A DNA stretch of 64,000 nucleotides. It comes from DATFVJ01 sp035517695 (GTDB taxonomy: Bacteria > Actinomycetota > Actinomycetes > Streptosporangiales > Streptosporangiaceae). Made by a program: the position numbers and the translations under genes. Shown in pieces: positions 7,419 to 15,495 of the stretch. The stretch's first letter is position 1, and each line of letters opens with the position of its first letter. The notes beneath the pieces were generated by a model, which was not told the origin of the DNA, searched no databases, and was given only the letters and a program-made list of their open reading frames with translations. Location of the stretch: NCBI GenBank assembly GCA_035517695.1, contig DATIYI010000379.1:30033-94032 (forward strand), read 5' to 3'.

Positions 7419-9638
7419 GTGTCCACCGTGGCGGCAGAATCCCTACTCGACGGCCTCAATCCGCAGCAGCGTGCGGCCGTTGTGCATGAGCGCTCGCCCC
7501 TGCTCATCGTGGCCGGCGCGGGCTCGGGTAAGACCCGCGTGCTCACCTACCGGATCGCATACTTGCTCGCGGAGCGCCACGTCAGGCCTGCCGAGATCCT
7601 GGCGATCACCTTCACGAACAAGGCTGCAGGCGAGATGGCCAGCCGAGTCGGCTCTCTCGTCGGCGCCAGGGCAAGGGCGATGTGGGTGATGACCTTCCAC
7701 TCGGCCTGTGTCCGCATCCTGCGCCGTGAGGCCAGGCGTTTCGGCTATCCGTCCAGCTTCTCCATCTACGACCAGGCGGACTCGCAGCGGCTGATGGGAC
7801 TGGTCTGCAGGGAACTCGACCTCGACCCGAAGTGGTTCGCGCCCAAGGCGATGCTCGCTCAGGTGTCCAACCTGAAGAACGAGCTTGTCGACTACGAGAC
7901 GTTCGCCAGCCGCGCCAACACGCACAAGGAGACGGCGCTCGCGGAGGCCTACACGGCGTACCAGCGCCGGCTCGTGGAGTCCGGGGCAATGGACTTCGAC
8001 GACCTGATCATGGTGACGGTATGCCTGCTGCAGGCCTTCCCCGAGGTGGCCGAGCACTACCGGCGCCGGTTCAGGCACATTCTCGTCGACGAGTACCAGG
8101 ACACCAACCACGCCCAGTATGAGCTTGTGCGCGAACTTGTGGGCGGCAGCGCCCACGACGATCCGGCTGAGCTGTGCGTGGTGGGTGACGCCGACCAGTC
8201 CATCTACGCTTTCCGCGGCGCCACGATCCGCAACATCGAGGAGTTCGAGCAGGACTTCCCCGATGCGAAGGTCATCCTGCTCGAACAGAACTACAGGTCC
8301 ACCCAGAACATCCTCTCCGCGGCCAACGCGCTGGTGTCGCGCAATGCCGGCCGCAAGCCGAAGAACCTCTGGTCCGATCAGGGCGCAGGGCCGCTCATCA
8401 CCGGTTATGTCGCGGACAACGAGCACGACGAGGCTGCTTTCGTCGCCGCCGAGGTGGACAGGCTTGCGGACGAAGGCGAAGCGAAACCCGGCCAGGTGGC
8501 CGTCTTCTACCGCACCAATGCGCAGTCCCGTGTCTTCGAGGAGATCTTCATCCGCACCGGGCTGCCTTACCGTGTTATCGGCGGCGTGCGATTCTACGAA
8601 CGTCGCGAGGTGCGTGATCTGCTCGCCTATCTCAGGCTGTTGGCCAATCCCGAGGACCTGGTGTCGCTGCGCCGCATCCTGAACGTGCCACGGCGCGGCA
8701 TCGGCGACCGTGCCGAGGCCTGCGTGGCGGCGTTCGCGCAGCGCGAGCGGATCACCTTCCCCGCGGCCCTTGCCAGGCCCGACGAGGTGCCCGCACTCGC
8801 CGCGCGTTCTGCCCATTCGATCGCTGATTTCAACGAGCTGATCAACGGTTTGCGGGCGCTCGTTGATGCGGGCATGGCGCCCGCACAGATCGCCGAGGCG
8901 GTGCTCGACCGTTCCGGTTACCTGGCCGAGCTGACCGATTCCGAGGACCCGCAGGACGAGAGCCGGATCGAGAACCTCTCGCAGCTTGTCACCGTGGCAC
9001 GCGAGTTCGAGGGCGCCAATCCCGACGGGACGCTGGTGGATTTCCTCGAGCAGGTCTCCCTGGTCGCGGACGCCGATCAGATCCCCGAGGGGGAAGATCA
9101 CGGCGGTTTGGTGACCTTGATGACCCTGCATACCGCGAAGGGCCTGGAGTTTCCTGTCGTGTTCCTCACCGGGATGGAAGAGGGCGTGTTCCCGCACCAG
9201 CGGTCGCTCCTGGGAGACACGAGGGCGCTGGAGGAGGAGCGGCGGCTCGCCTACGTCGGGATTACCCGGGCCTCCGAGCGCCTCTATCTGACTCGCACGG
9301 CGCTGCGCACCTGGTGGGGGCGTCCGTCGGCCCACTCGCCGTCGCGATTCCTGGCCGAGATTCCGGCTGGGCTCGTCGGCTGGCGCCGCAGCGAGGCCTC
9401 CATGACCGTGGCGCCTGCCAGCGAGCAGCTGGCGAGGCGCCCCGGTGTGCGGGTCACAGGGAACAGGGAGGTCCCCTTGCTCGTGCCAGGCGACCGGGTC
9501 ACCCACGACAAGTTCGGGCTCGGCCGGGTAGTGAGCGTTGGCGGCGTGGGGGAGCGCGCAGAAGCGAAGATCGACTTCGGCGGCGATGACGGGGTGAAGC
9601 ACCTGATCCTGCGTTACGCCCCGATGGAGAAGTTGTAG
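7419..9638 (+). CDS. pcrA: ATP-dependent DNA helicase PcrA/UvrD
   Basis: 739-residue SF1A 3'-5' helicase for nucleotide excision repair and for clearing recombination intermediates. Motifs in order: Q motif LNPQQRAAV, Walker A GAGSGKTR, motif Ia ITFTNKAAGEM, Walker B VDEYQDTNHAQY, motif III GDADQSIYAFRGA, motif IV QNYRST, motif V TLHTAKGLEF, motif VI YVGITRASERL. A C-terminal Tudor-like PcrA domain (GDRVTHDKFGLGRVV...) follows. The GTG at 7419 is chosen because it sits six bases after a -10 box and gives the usual PcrA N-terminus; the open frame continues upstream without homology. A 14-bp palindrome (CTGCCGCGCGGCAG, 9639-9652) directly after the stop may help termination. Confidence 0.96.
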   Translation: MSTVAAESLLDGLNPQQRAAVVHERSPLLIVAGAGSGKTRVLTYRIAYLLAERHVRPAEILAITFTNKAAGEMASRVGSLVGARARAMWVMTFHSACVRILRREARRFGYPSSFSIYDQADSQRLMGLVCRELDLDPKWFAPKAMLAQVSNLKNELVDYETFASRANTHKETALAEAYTAYQRRLVESGAMDFDDLIMVTVCLLQAFPEVAEHYRRRFRHILVDEYQDTNHAQYELVRELVGGSAHDDPAELCVVGDADQSIYAFRGATIRNIEEFEQDFPDAKVILLEQNYRSTQNILSAANALVSRNAGRKPKNLWSDQGAGPLITGYVADNEHDEAAFVAAEVDRLADEGEAKPGQVAVFYRTNAQSRVFEEIFIRTGLPYRVIGGVRFYERREVRDLLAYLRLLANPEDLVSLRRILNVPRRGIGDRAEACVAAFAQRERITFPAALARPDEVPALAARSAHSIADFNELINGLRALVDAGMAPAQIAEAVLDRSGYLAELTDSEDPQDESRIENLSQLVTVAREFEGANPDGTLVDFLEQVSLVADADQIPEGEDHGGLVTLMTLHTAKGLEFPVVFLTGMEEGVFPHQRSLLGDTRALEEERRLAYVGITRASERLYLTRTALRTWWGRPSAHSPSRFLAEIPAGLVGWRRSEASMTVAPASEQLARRPGVRVTGNREVPLLVPGDRVTHDKFGLGRVVSVGGVGERAEAKIDFGGDDGVKHLILRYAPMEKL

Positions 9639-9759
9639 CTGCCGCGCGGCAGAAGGCCGGCGGCCCTTCCGCGCCGACGGCGGCCGCCGAAGATCCACGG
9701 GACTACGCCCTAGCGGCGCGACTTGACCGGTGGCAGAAAACCGCGACATGCTGACTTAC

Positions 9760-9839
9760 GCGGGAAGGGCGACCACGTTGTCGATCCCTGAGGTCTGACT
9801 TAACTGCCGCGTTGGCGGCTCTGTCGGCGCCCTTCCCGC
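9760..9839. other. 80-bp element bounded by a perfect 12-bp inverted repeat
   Basis: In the 325-base gap between pcrA and the B12-binding subunit, GCGGGAAGGGCG (9760-9771) is matched exactly by its reverse complement at 9828-9839. The enclosed 56 bases can form at least one inner hairpin (CCGC-GTTG-GCGG, about 9808-9819). No T-run follows and no cobalamin-riboswitch box is visible. It could be a terminator, an RNA processing site or a structured leader. The rest of the gap shows nothing recognisable. Confidence 0.4.
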
Positions 9840-9963
9840 CCAATAGTCACCTCGTTCCATATGCGTCCCGTGGTGCCTTCCACGCCGCGTCCCCTTGCCG
9901 CAAGGCGGCCACGGCCGGTTACGCTCCCCCGCAGGGCACGATCCACTTGGGTGGGAGGAAGCG

Positions 9964-10416
9964 ATGGCAAGCATCCGCGTCGTGGTCGCTAAGGTCGGCC
10001 TGGACGGGCACGACCGTGGCGCGAAAGTCGTCGCGCGGGCGCTGCGAGACGCGGGCGTCGAGGTGATATACACCGGCCTGCACCAGACGCCTGAGCAGGT
10101 CGTGGAGGCCGCGGTGCAGGAGGATGCGGATGGCATCGGCCTATCCATCCTGTCCGGCGCGCACATGACCCTCTGTGCCCGGGTCCTCGAACTGCTCGCC
10201 GAACATGACGCGGGCGATATCACTGTCTTCCTGGGCGGCATCGTGCCAGATGCGGACATTTCCGAGCTTGAGCGTTTGGGTGTCGCACGGGTTTTCACCC
10301 CGGGCGCCTCCACCCACGAGATAGTGAATTGGGTCTATGCCACGTTCGGTGAGCCGGGAGAAACGGTCGCGCCCGGCGCTCGTCCCGGGGCGGTGCCTCC
10401 CGCGGCCTCTGCCTGA
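9964..10416 (+). CDS. free-standing B12-binding subunit of an acyl-CoA mutase
   Basis: 150 residues consisting only of the cobalamin-binding Rossmann domain found at the C-terminus of methylmalonyl-CoA mutase and as the small subunit of isobutyryl-CoA mutase-type enzymes. The base-off/His-on signature DGHDRGAKVVARALRDAG is near residue 16, with the later motifs LSILSGAH and FLGGIVPDADI. The start is preceded by GGGAGGAAGCG. It lacks the TIM-barrel substrate domain, so it must pair with a separate large subunit; the only candidate in the window is the 529-residue protein at 31246-32835, 21 kb away. Lies just upstream of sucCD, which use the succinyl-CoA such a mutase makes. Confidence 0.88.
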   Translation: MASIRVVVAKVGLDGHDRGAKVVARALRDAGVEVIYTGLHQTPEQVVEAAVQEDADGIGLSILSGAHMTLCARVLELLAEHDAGDITVFLGGIVPDADISELERLGVARVFTPGASTHEIVNWVYATFGEPGETVAPGARPGAVPPAASA

Positions 10417-10642
10417 CGGTGCCTCGGATCGGCCATCGGCTGATGCCTGACAGCAGCGCCCAGCACGTCTTCATGATTGTTTCCGCCTCGCCGACGCCGC
10501 AGAATCGCCACCAGCCCAGAACGCACCATGATCCGCAGCTGTGTTGATTTTCCTGCGGTGACCTGCGGCTGGCCCCGTAGCGGCTGAGGGCGGGCACCAT
10601 CGAGGGGGAGGGCGAGCCGAGGCGCTGCAGAATCAGTTGCGG

Positions 10643-10671
10643 CCGGGGGGGGCGGCACACCGCCCCCCCGG
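10643..10671. terminator. strong GC hairpin before sucC
   Basis: A G-run plus GCGG (10645-10655) pairs with CCGC plus a C-run (10660-10669) across a CACA loop, and flanking CC/GG extends the stem to about 12 bp with one bulged G. There is no T-tail, which is common for actinobacterial terminators. It ends two bases before a possible -10 box (TAGGCT, 10673-10678), so it may also insulate the sucC promoter. The remainder of the 323-base gap 10417-10739 holds nothing else I recognise. Confidence 0.5.
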
Positions 10672-10739
10672 CTAGGCTGCCTGCCAGGATGTTCCGCGCC
10701 GGGACGCGGGATACGTAGCCGAGCCAAGGACGGACCCTA

Positions 10740-11927
10740 GTGGACCTGTTCGAGCACCAGGCGAAGGAACTCTTCGCGGAGTATGGGATACCGGTGCCTA
10801 CCGGCCGGGTCGCGCAGACCCCGGCGGAGGCGCGAGCGATCGCGGCCGAGTTCGCGGCAGCGGGCGTGCCGCGGGTGGTGGTTAAGGCCCAGGTCAAGGT
10901 CGGAGGCCGGGGCAAGGCGGGCGGTGTGAAACTGGCGAATGACCCGGCTGAGGCGGCGGCAGAAGCAGCGGCGATCCTGGGCATGGACATTAAGGGCCAC
11001 ACGGTGCGCAAGGTTCTCGTCGAGGAAGCAAGCGACATTGCCGCCGAGTACTACTTCTCTTACCTGCTCGATCGGGCCAACCGCACGTTTTTGTCCATTT
11101 GCTCCGCTCAGGGTGGCATGGAGATCGAGGAGGTAGCCCGGTCCAGCCCTGAGTCCGTTGCCCGGGTGCCGGTGTCCGCCCTGAGCGGGGTCGACAGCGC
11201 CAAGGCGGCGGAGATCGTCGCCGCGGGCGGGCTGCCGCCGGAGGCGCGCGAGGGCGCGGCCGGCCTGGCAGAAAAGCTATGGGCGATGTTCACCGACGAA
11301 GACGCTACGCTGGCCGAGATCAATCCCATGATCTTGACACGTGATGGCAGGGTTATGGCCCTGGACGCGAAGGTCACCCTGGATGACAACGCGTCGGCAC
11401 GACAGGACCATGACCAGTTCGCGGATCCGGAGTCCGCCGATCCGCTCGAAGCCAGGGCTAAGGCCAGACGCCTCAACTACGTCAAGCTTGACGGTCAGGT
11501 GGGCGTCATCGGCAACGGCGCCGGCCTCGTCATGTCCACCCTTGACGTGGTCGCGTACGCCGGCGAACAGTTTGGTGGCATTCGTCCAGCGAACTTTCTC
11601 GACATCGGTGGCGGCGCCTCCGCCGAGGTAATGGCCAACGGCCTGGACATCGTGCTGTCCGACCCTTCGGTCCGCTCAGTCCTCGTGAACGTGTTCGGCG
11701 GTATTACTTCATGTGACGCCGTCGCGAGCGGGATTGTGTCAGCGATCGGCCTGCTCGCGGAGCGCCCGGAGACAGTACAGCGGCCGATCGTGGTGCGACT
11801 GGATGGAAACAACGCGGCCGAGGGCCGCCGGATCCTGACCGAGGCCGGCATCGGCGTCGTTGAGCAGGTCCCCACCATGGACGACGCGGCGCGGCGCGCC
11901 GCGGAACTAGCCGCGACTGGAGCGTGA
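10740..11927 (+). CDS. sucC: succinyl-CoA synthetase (ADP-forming) beta subunit
   Basis: 395 residues; forms the alpha2/beta2 or alpha/beta TCA-cycle enzyme that interconverts succinyl-CoA and succinate with nucleotide phosphorylation. N-terminal ATP-grasp fold starting MDLFEHQAKELFAEYGIPVP, with KAQVKVGGRGKAGGVK contributing to the nucleotide site, and a C-terminal CoA-ligase flavodoxin-like domain (VNVFGGITSCDAVASGI). The GTG at 10740 lies ten bases after AAGGA. sucD follows after one base, so the two are translated together. Confidence 0.96.
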   Translation: MDLFEHQAKELFAEYGIPVPTGRVAQTPAEARAIAAEFAAAGVPRVVVKAQVKVGGRGKAGGVKLANDPAEAAAEAAAILGMDIKGHTVRKVLVEEASDIAAEYYFSYLLDRANRTFLSICSAQGGMEIEEVARSSPESVARVPVSALSGVDSAKAAEIVAAGGLPPEAREGAAGLAEKLWAMFTDEDATLAEINPMILTRDGRVMALDAKVTLDDNASARQDHDQFADPESADPLEARAKARRLNYVKLDGQVGVIGNGAGLVMSTLDVVAYAGEQFGGIRPANFLDIGGGASAEVMANGLDIVLSDPSVRSVLVNVFGGITSCDAVASGIVSAIGLLAERPETVQRPIVVRLDGNNAAEGRRILTEAGIGVVEQVPTMDDAARRAAELAATGA

Positions 11928-11928
11928 G

Positions 11929-12816
11929 ATGGCGATCTTCCTGACCGGGCAGAGCCGGGTCCTCATCCAAGGCATCACCGGGTCCGAGGGTCGTAAGCAC
12001 GGGCAGCGCATGCTGGCGGCAGGCACCAAGATCGTGGGCGGCACGAACCCGCGCAAGGCCGGCCAGACCGTCGACCTCGGCGCGCCCCTGCCGGTGTTCG
12101 CCACCGTCGCGGACGCGATGGCGGCAACAGGGGCCGACGTGTCCGTGGTCTTCGTCCCCGCGTTGGGTGTCAAGGCGGCGGTCATCGAGGCTGTCGACGC
12201 CCAGATCCCGCTCGTCGTCGTCATCACGGAGGGAATCCCGGTGCACGACACGACGGCGTTCTGGGCGTATGCCTCGGCCGCCGGCAACAGGACCCGGATC
12301 GTCGGTCCCAACTGCCCAGGTGTCGCGTCGCCTGGCAAATCGAATGCGGGGATCATTCCCGCCGACATCACCACAGAGGGGCGCATCGGCCTGGTGTCCA
12401 AGTCAGGCACGCTTACCTACCAGATGATGTACGAACTGCGGGACGTCGGATTCTCCACCTGTGTGGGGATTGGCGGCGACCCCGTCGTCGGGACGACCCA
12501 CATCGATTGCCTGCAGGCATTTCAGGAGGACCCTGAGACCGACGCGATCGTGATGATCGGCGAAATCGGCGGCGATGCGGAGGAGCGGGCAGCCGCATTC
12601 GTCGATCAGCACGTGACCAAGCCGGTCGTGGGCTATGTCGCCGGATTCACCGCGCCGGAGGGTAAGACCATGGGACACGCCGGTGCCATCGTATCGGGCT
12701 CCGCAGGTACCGCGCAGGCTAAGAAAGAGGCGCTGGAAAAGGTGGGTGTCCGGGTCGGCAAGACGCCGAGCGAGACCGCCCGCATCGCGCGAGCGGCGGT
12801 GCGGCAGGCGCGCTGA
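11929..12816 (+). CDS. sucD: succinyl-CoA synthetase alpha subunit
   Basis: 295 residues. N-terminal CoA-binding Rossmann domain (IQGITGSEGRKHGQRM near residue 15) and C-terminal ligase domain with the phosphohistidine loop GFTAPEGKTMGHAGAIVSG, whose His is phosphorylated in the catalytic cycle. The start lies one base after the sucC stop. This is the usual actinobacterial order, with the DUF6350 gene and purN-purH downstream. Confidence 0.96.
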   Translation: MAIFLTGQSRVLIQGITGSEGRKHGQRMLAAGTKIVGGTNPRKAGQTVDLGAPLPVFATVADAMAATGADVSVVFVPALGVKAAVIEAVDAQIPLVVVITEGIPVHDTTAFWAYASAAGNRTRIVGPNCPGVASPGKSNAGIIPADITTEGRIGLVSKSGTLTYQMMYELRDVGFSTCVGIGGDPVVGTTHIDCLQAFQEDPETDAIVMIGEIGGDAEERAAAFVDQHVTKPVVGYVAGFTAPEGKTMGHAGAIVSGSAGTAQAKKEALEKVGVRVGKTPSETARIARAAVRQAR

Positions 12817-12937
12817 CCGGTTTGCCTGCGCAATAGCCGCGGCCAGGCGACCGCGGGGGCAACCAACCCCAGGTAACACAGCCGACCCAGCCCCTGCCCG
12901 GCGCGCCTGCGTGCTCCGTGGCGACGTCCTTGCCAGC

Positions 12938-14365
12938 ATGGGCGTTATGTCCCTGCTGGTAGATGGAGCGCCAAGGGCCGAGGCCGGAGGCGGGAGCCCG
13001 GGTCGGGGCTTGCTCTCGCGGCCGTTGATCGTCATCGGCGCAGTCGCGGCTGCATGGGCCGCGGCGAGCGGCCTTGCCGTCCTGACCACGCTGGTGCTGA
13101 TCGGCTGGATCGCTGCCCCGCACGCCGGCTTCGGCGCCGGCCTTCCCGGTGTGTTCCGCACCGCCGCGCAGCTATGGCTCGTCGGCCATCACGTCGGCTT
13201 CGCGCTCCGCGGCGGCGGGCGCATCGGCATGTTTCCGCTCGGCCTCGTCATCCTGCCAGGCGCGCTGCTGTATCGCGCGGGTCGCTGGGTGGTACGCACA
13301 GGCGACGTGGTCAGGCTGCGGCACGTGGGGTTCGCGGCTGTCGCGCTTGCCGCGCCCTACGCGGTGCTCGCGGGCGCGCTCGCACTCACTGGCCGCACAC
13401 CGCTCGCGAAACCGTCTTTCTGGCAGGCAGTGCTGGCAGCGTTCCTGCTCGCGTTCGTGGCGGGCGGCATCGGCGGTGCCCGCGGGCTTGCGCCATGGCG
13501 GCGGCTGCTCGCGCTGCTGCCGGAGCGGCCGAGATCGCTGGTGACAGGTACGCTCGGCACGCTCGCGATGCTCACTGCCGGCGGCGCCGCGCTGGCGGGT
13601 GGCTCCCTCGCCGTGCACATCGGTACCTTCCGGTCGGTGACGACCGAGCTCGCGCCAGGAATTGTCGGCGGCGTGATGCTGCTCCTGCTCGAGCTGGCAT
13701 TCATCCCCAACGCCATCGTCTGGGCGGTCGCGTACCTGCTTGGACCCGGTTTCGCCGTCGGGTACGGCACGGTGGTGGCGCCCACGGGGAACGCGCTCGG
13801 GGCGCTGCCGATGTTCCCGATGCTGGCCGCGCTGCCATCCGGTCACGGGCCCGGTCAGCCCTCCGGTGTGCCGGCCTGGGTGTCGTTCGGAGTCCTCGTC
13901 ACGCCCTATCTGGCGGGCGCCTTCGGCGGGCTGCTGATCGCCCGGGTCGGCCCGACCCCCAGAGTGGAGGCTGCTCCGGCGTGGGGGTTCGCGTGCGGCG
14001 CCGCTACAGGCCTGGTCGCTGGCGTGCTCTCCGCTTTCGCGGGAGGCCCGCTCGGCGGCGGCCGGCTGACGGCCATTGGGCCTTCCGGGTGGCAGGTGGG
14101 CCTGGTCACCGCGCTTGAGGTCGGCGTCGCCGCGGCCGTCTCCGCAGGGATCGCCAACTGGTTTGCCGCCGGCCGGGGACCGATCGAGGACCTGGCGCCG
14201 GCGGCTGCACTACCCGGCGCTGCGATGCCCGGCGCGCCGACGGTAAGGCCCGGCACCTTTTCTGGCTCCGCTGTGGCCGGTCCGGCTCCGCGAAGCGATG
14301 ACCTAGCCGGCGACCTGACCGATGACGGCCACCGCATCTACCTGGACCCGTGGGCAGAAAGCTAA
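12938..14365 (+). CDS. DUF6350 polytopic membrane protein
   Basis: About 475 residues with roughly ten or more hydrophobic segments; the function is not known. It belongs to the actinobacterial family that regularly lies between sucD and purN, and position and membrane profile agree. Two in-frame ATGs are possible (12938 and 12947), neither with a clear ribosome binding site. The C-terminal 70 residues are soluble and rich in Ala, Gly and Pro with repeats of GAAMPGAP type, a low-complexity tail seen on several proteins here. A short hairpin (CGCGG...CCGCG) follows the stop. Confidence 0.82.
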   Translation: MGVMSLLVDGAPRAEAGGGSPGRGLLSRPLIVIGAVAAAWAAASGLAVLTTLVLIGWIAAPHAGFGAGLPGVFRTAAQLWLVGHHVGFALRGGGRIGMFPLGLVILPGALLYRAGRWVVRTGDVVRLRHVGFAAVALAAPYAVLAGALALTGRTPLAKPSFWQAVLAAFLLAFVAGGIGGARGLAPWRRLLALLPERPRSLVTGTLGTLAMLTAGGAALAGGSLAVHIGTFRSVTTELAPGIVGGVMLLLLELAFIPNAIVWAVAYLLGPGFAVGYGTVVAPTGNALGALPMFPMLAALPSGHGPGQPSGVPAWVSFGVLVTPYLAGAFGGLLIARVGPTPRVEAAPAWGFACGAATGLVAGVLSAFAGGPLGGGRLTAIGPSGWQVGLVTALEVGVAAAVSAGIANWFAAGRGPIEDLAPAAALPGAAMPGAPTVRPGTFSGSAVAGPAPRSDDLAGDLTDDGHRIYLDPWAES

Positions 14366-14633
14366 CGCGGACCGGTGACCGCGGCTGACCGCCCCAAAGC
14401 TGGCGCCGTACGAGGGTGCACGCTTACGGTGATTGTTCGATCGCTTAGAGTATTACCTGCGCAACAGTTAGCAAGGTGGCGCCCAGACATAGCCAAGCAG
14501 TGGCGATCCGCGGCGCTAGGGCGGGCCCGGCTCTCCACGGGGGCATCACGCAGATCACCGCCGCGCGACGTACCCACGGCACTTGTGGATGAGCCGGCGC
14601 TCGGCGATGAAGACCCGACTGGAGGCAGATCCG

Positions 14634-14777
14634 ATGTATTTGTTTCACTTGTTCCACGCGCTCGCACAGTGGCACGTTCACACCCACCACTGTCACACCA
14701 TCGTGACGGGCCCGATCTTCAAGGGACACAAGCCACACCTCGTGTGCCAGAAGCCAGGCCACTTCTACCCGTTCTGA
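14634..14777 (+). CDS. 47-residue histidine-rich small protein, function unknown
   Basis: Encodes MYLFHLFHALAQWHVHTHHC and 27 further residues ending GHFYPF. Ten of 47 residues are His and two are Cys, spread as H5, H8, H14, H16, H18, H19, C20, H21, H32, H35, C38 and H43. A textbook Shine-Dalgarno GGAGG (14621-14625) lies eight bases before the ATG, and 39 of 47 codons end in G or C, as expected for a real gene in this genome. The HVHTHHCH cluster looks like a metal-binding site (Ni, Cu or Zn); this is inference. It stands alone between DUF6350 and purN. I do not recognise a family. Confidence 0.62.
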   Translation: MYLFHLFHALAQWHVHTHHCHTIVTGPIFKGHKPHLVCQKPGHFYPF

Positions 14778-14886
14778 TCGCCTGCGGATCTCGCGCCAGT
14801 GCGGGTCGGTCATGCCCCGAGCCAACCCGGAATCTGCTCGCCCCTTCGTGTGCCTGCCGCGATGCAGACCGTTATGGTGACTACCA

Positions 14887-15495
14887 ATGTCAGCTCGCCT
14901 GGTCGTGCTCATATCCGGTGCCGGGACCAATCTCCAGGCGCTCATCGACGCGTCCGCGCGCACATCTTATGGTGCGCGAGTGGTCGCTGTGGGCGCCGAC
15001 CGGCCAGGTATCGAGGGTCTCGCCCGGGCGGAACGGGCCGGCCTCCCCGCGTTCGTGCACCGGGTCAGCGACTATCCGGACCGTGGCGGATGGGATCGCG
15101 CTCTCGCGGGAGCCTGCGCCGCGTTCGAGCCCGACCTCGTCGTGTCCGCCGGATTCATGAAGCTGGTCGGCGACCCGTTCCTGAACCGGTTTGGTGGGCG
15201 GTTCGTCAACACCCATCCATCACTGCTGCCCGCATTTCCGGGCATGCACGGGCCGCGGGAGGCGCTGGCGTACGGCGTCAAGGTCACCGGGTGCACGATC
15301 TTCCTTGTGGACTCGGGCATCGACGCCGGTCCGGTGGTGGCCCAGGCCGCGGTGCCCGTTTTCGATTCAGATGACGAGAACACGCTGCACGAGCGGATCA
15401 AGACGGTCGAGCGAGGCCTGCTGGTCGATACGGTTGGTCGCATGGCGCGCGACGGATGGTCGGTGCGGGGCAGGAAGGTGAGGATCGGCCGTTGA
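14887..15495 (+). CDS. purN: phosphoribosylglycinamide formyltransferase
   Basis: 202 residues; transfers the formyl group of 10-formyl-THF to GAR, the third step of purine synthesis. The GAR site SGAGTNLQAL is at residues about 10-19, and the catalytic trio is visible in FVNTHPSLLPAFPG (Asn and His) and VDSGIDAGPV (Asp). The ATG at 14887 lies eight bases after TATGGT with no Shine-Dalgarno, consistent with a leaderless transcript. It overlaps purH by four bases (TTGA). Confidence 0.95.
   Translation: MSARLVVLISGAGTNLQALIDASARTSYGARVVAVGADRPGIEGLARAERAGLPAFVHRVSDYPDRGGWDRALAGACAAFEPDLVVSAGFMKLVGDPFLNRFGGRFVNTHPSLLPAFPGMHGPREALAYGVKVTGCTIFLVDSGIDAGPVVAQAAVPVFDSDDENTLHERIKTVERGLLVDTVGRMARDGWSVRGRKVRIGR

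Noticed and set aside
7443..9749. 768-residue open frame antisense to pcrA
   Set aside because: It mirrors the helicase codons in high-GC DNA, has no recognisable domain or ribosome site, and the plus strand has every helicase motif.
9639..9963. Cobalamin riboswitch before the B12-binding mutase subunit
   Set aside because: No B12-box (GCCAGGAGACCTGCC-like) sequence and too short; only a simple inverted repeat is present.
14375..15160. 261-residue plus-strand frame across the DUF6350-purN gap
   Set aside because: It overlaps the His-rich gene and purN in another frame, has no domain and no ribosome site.
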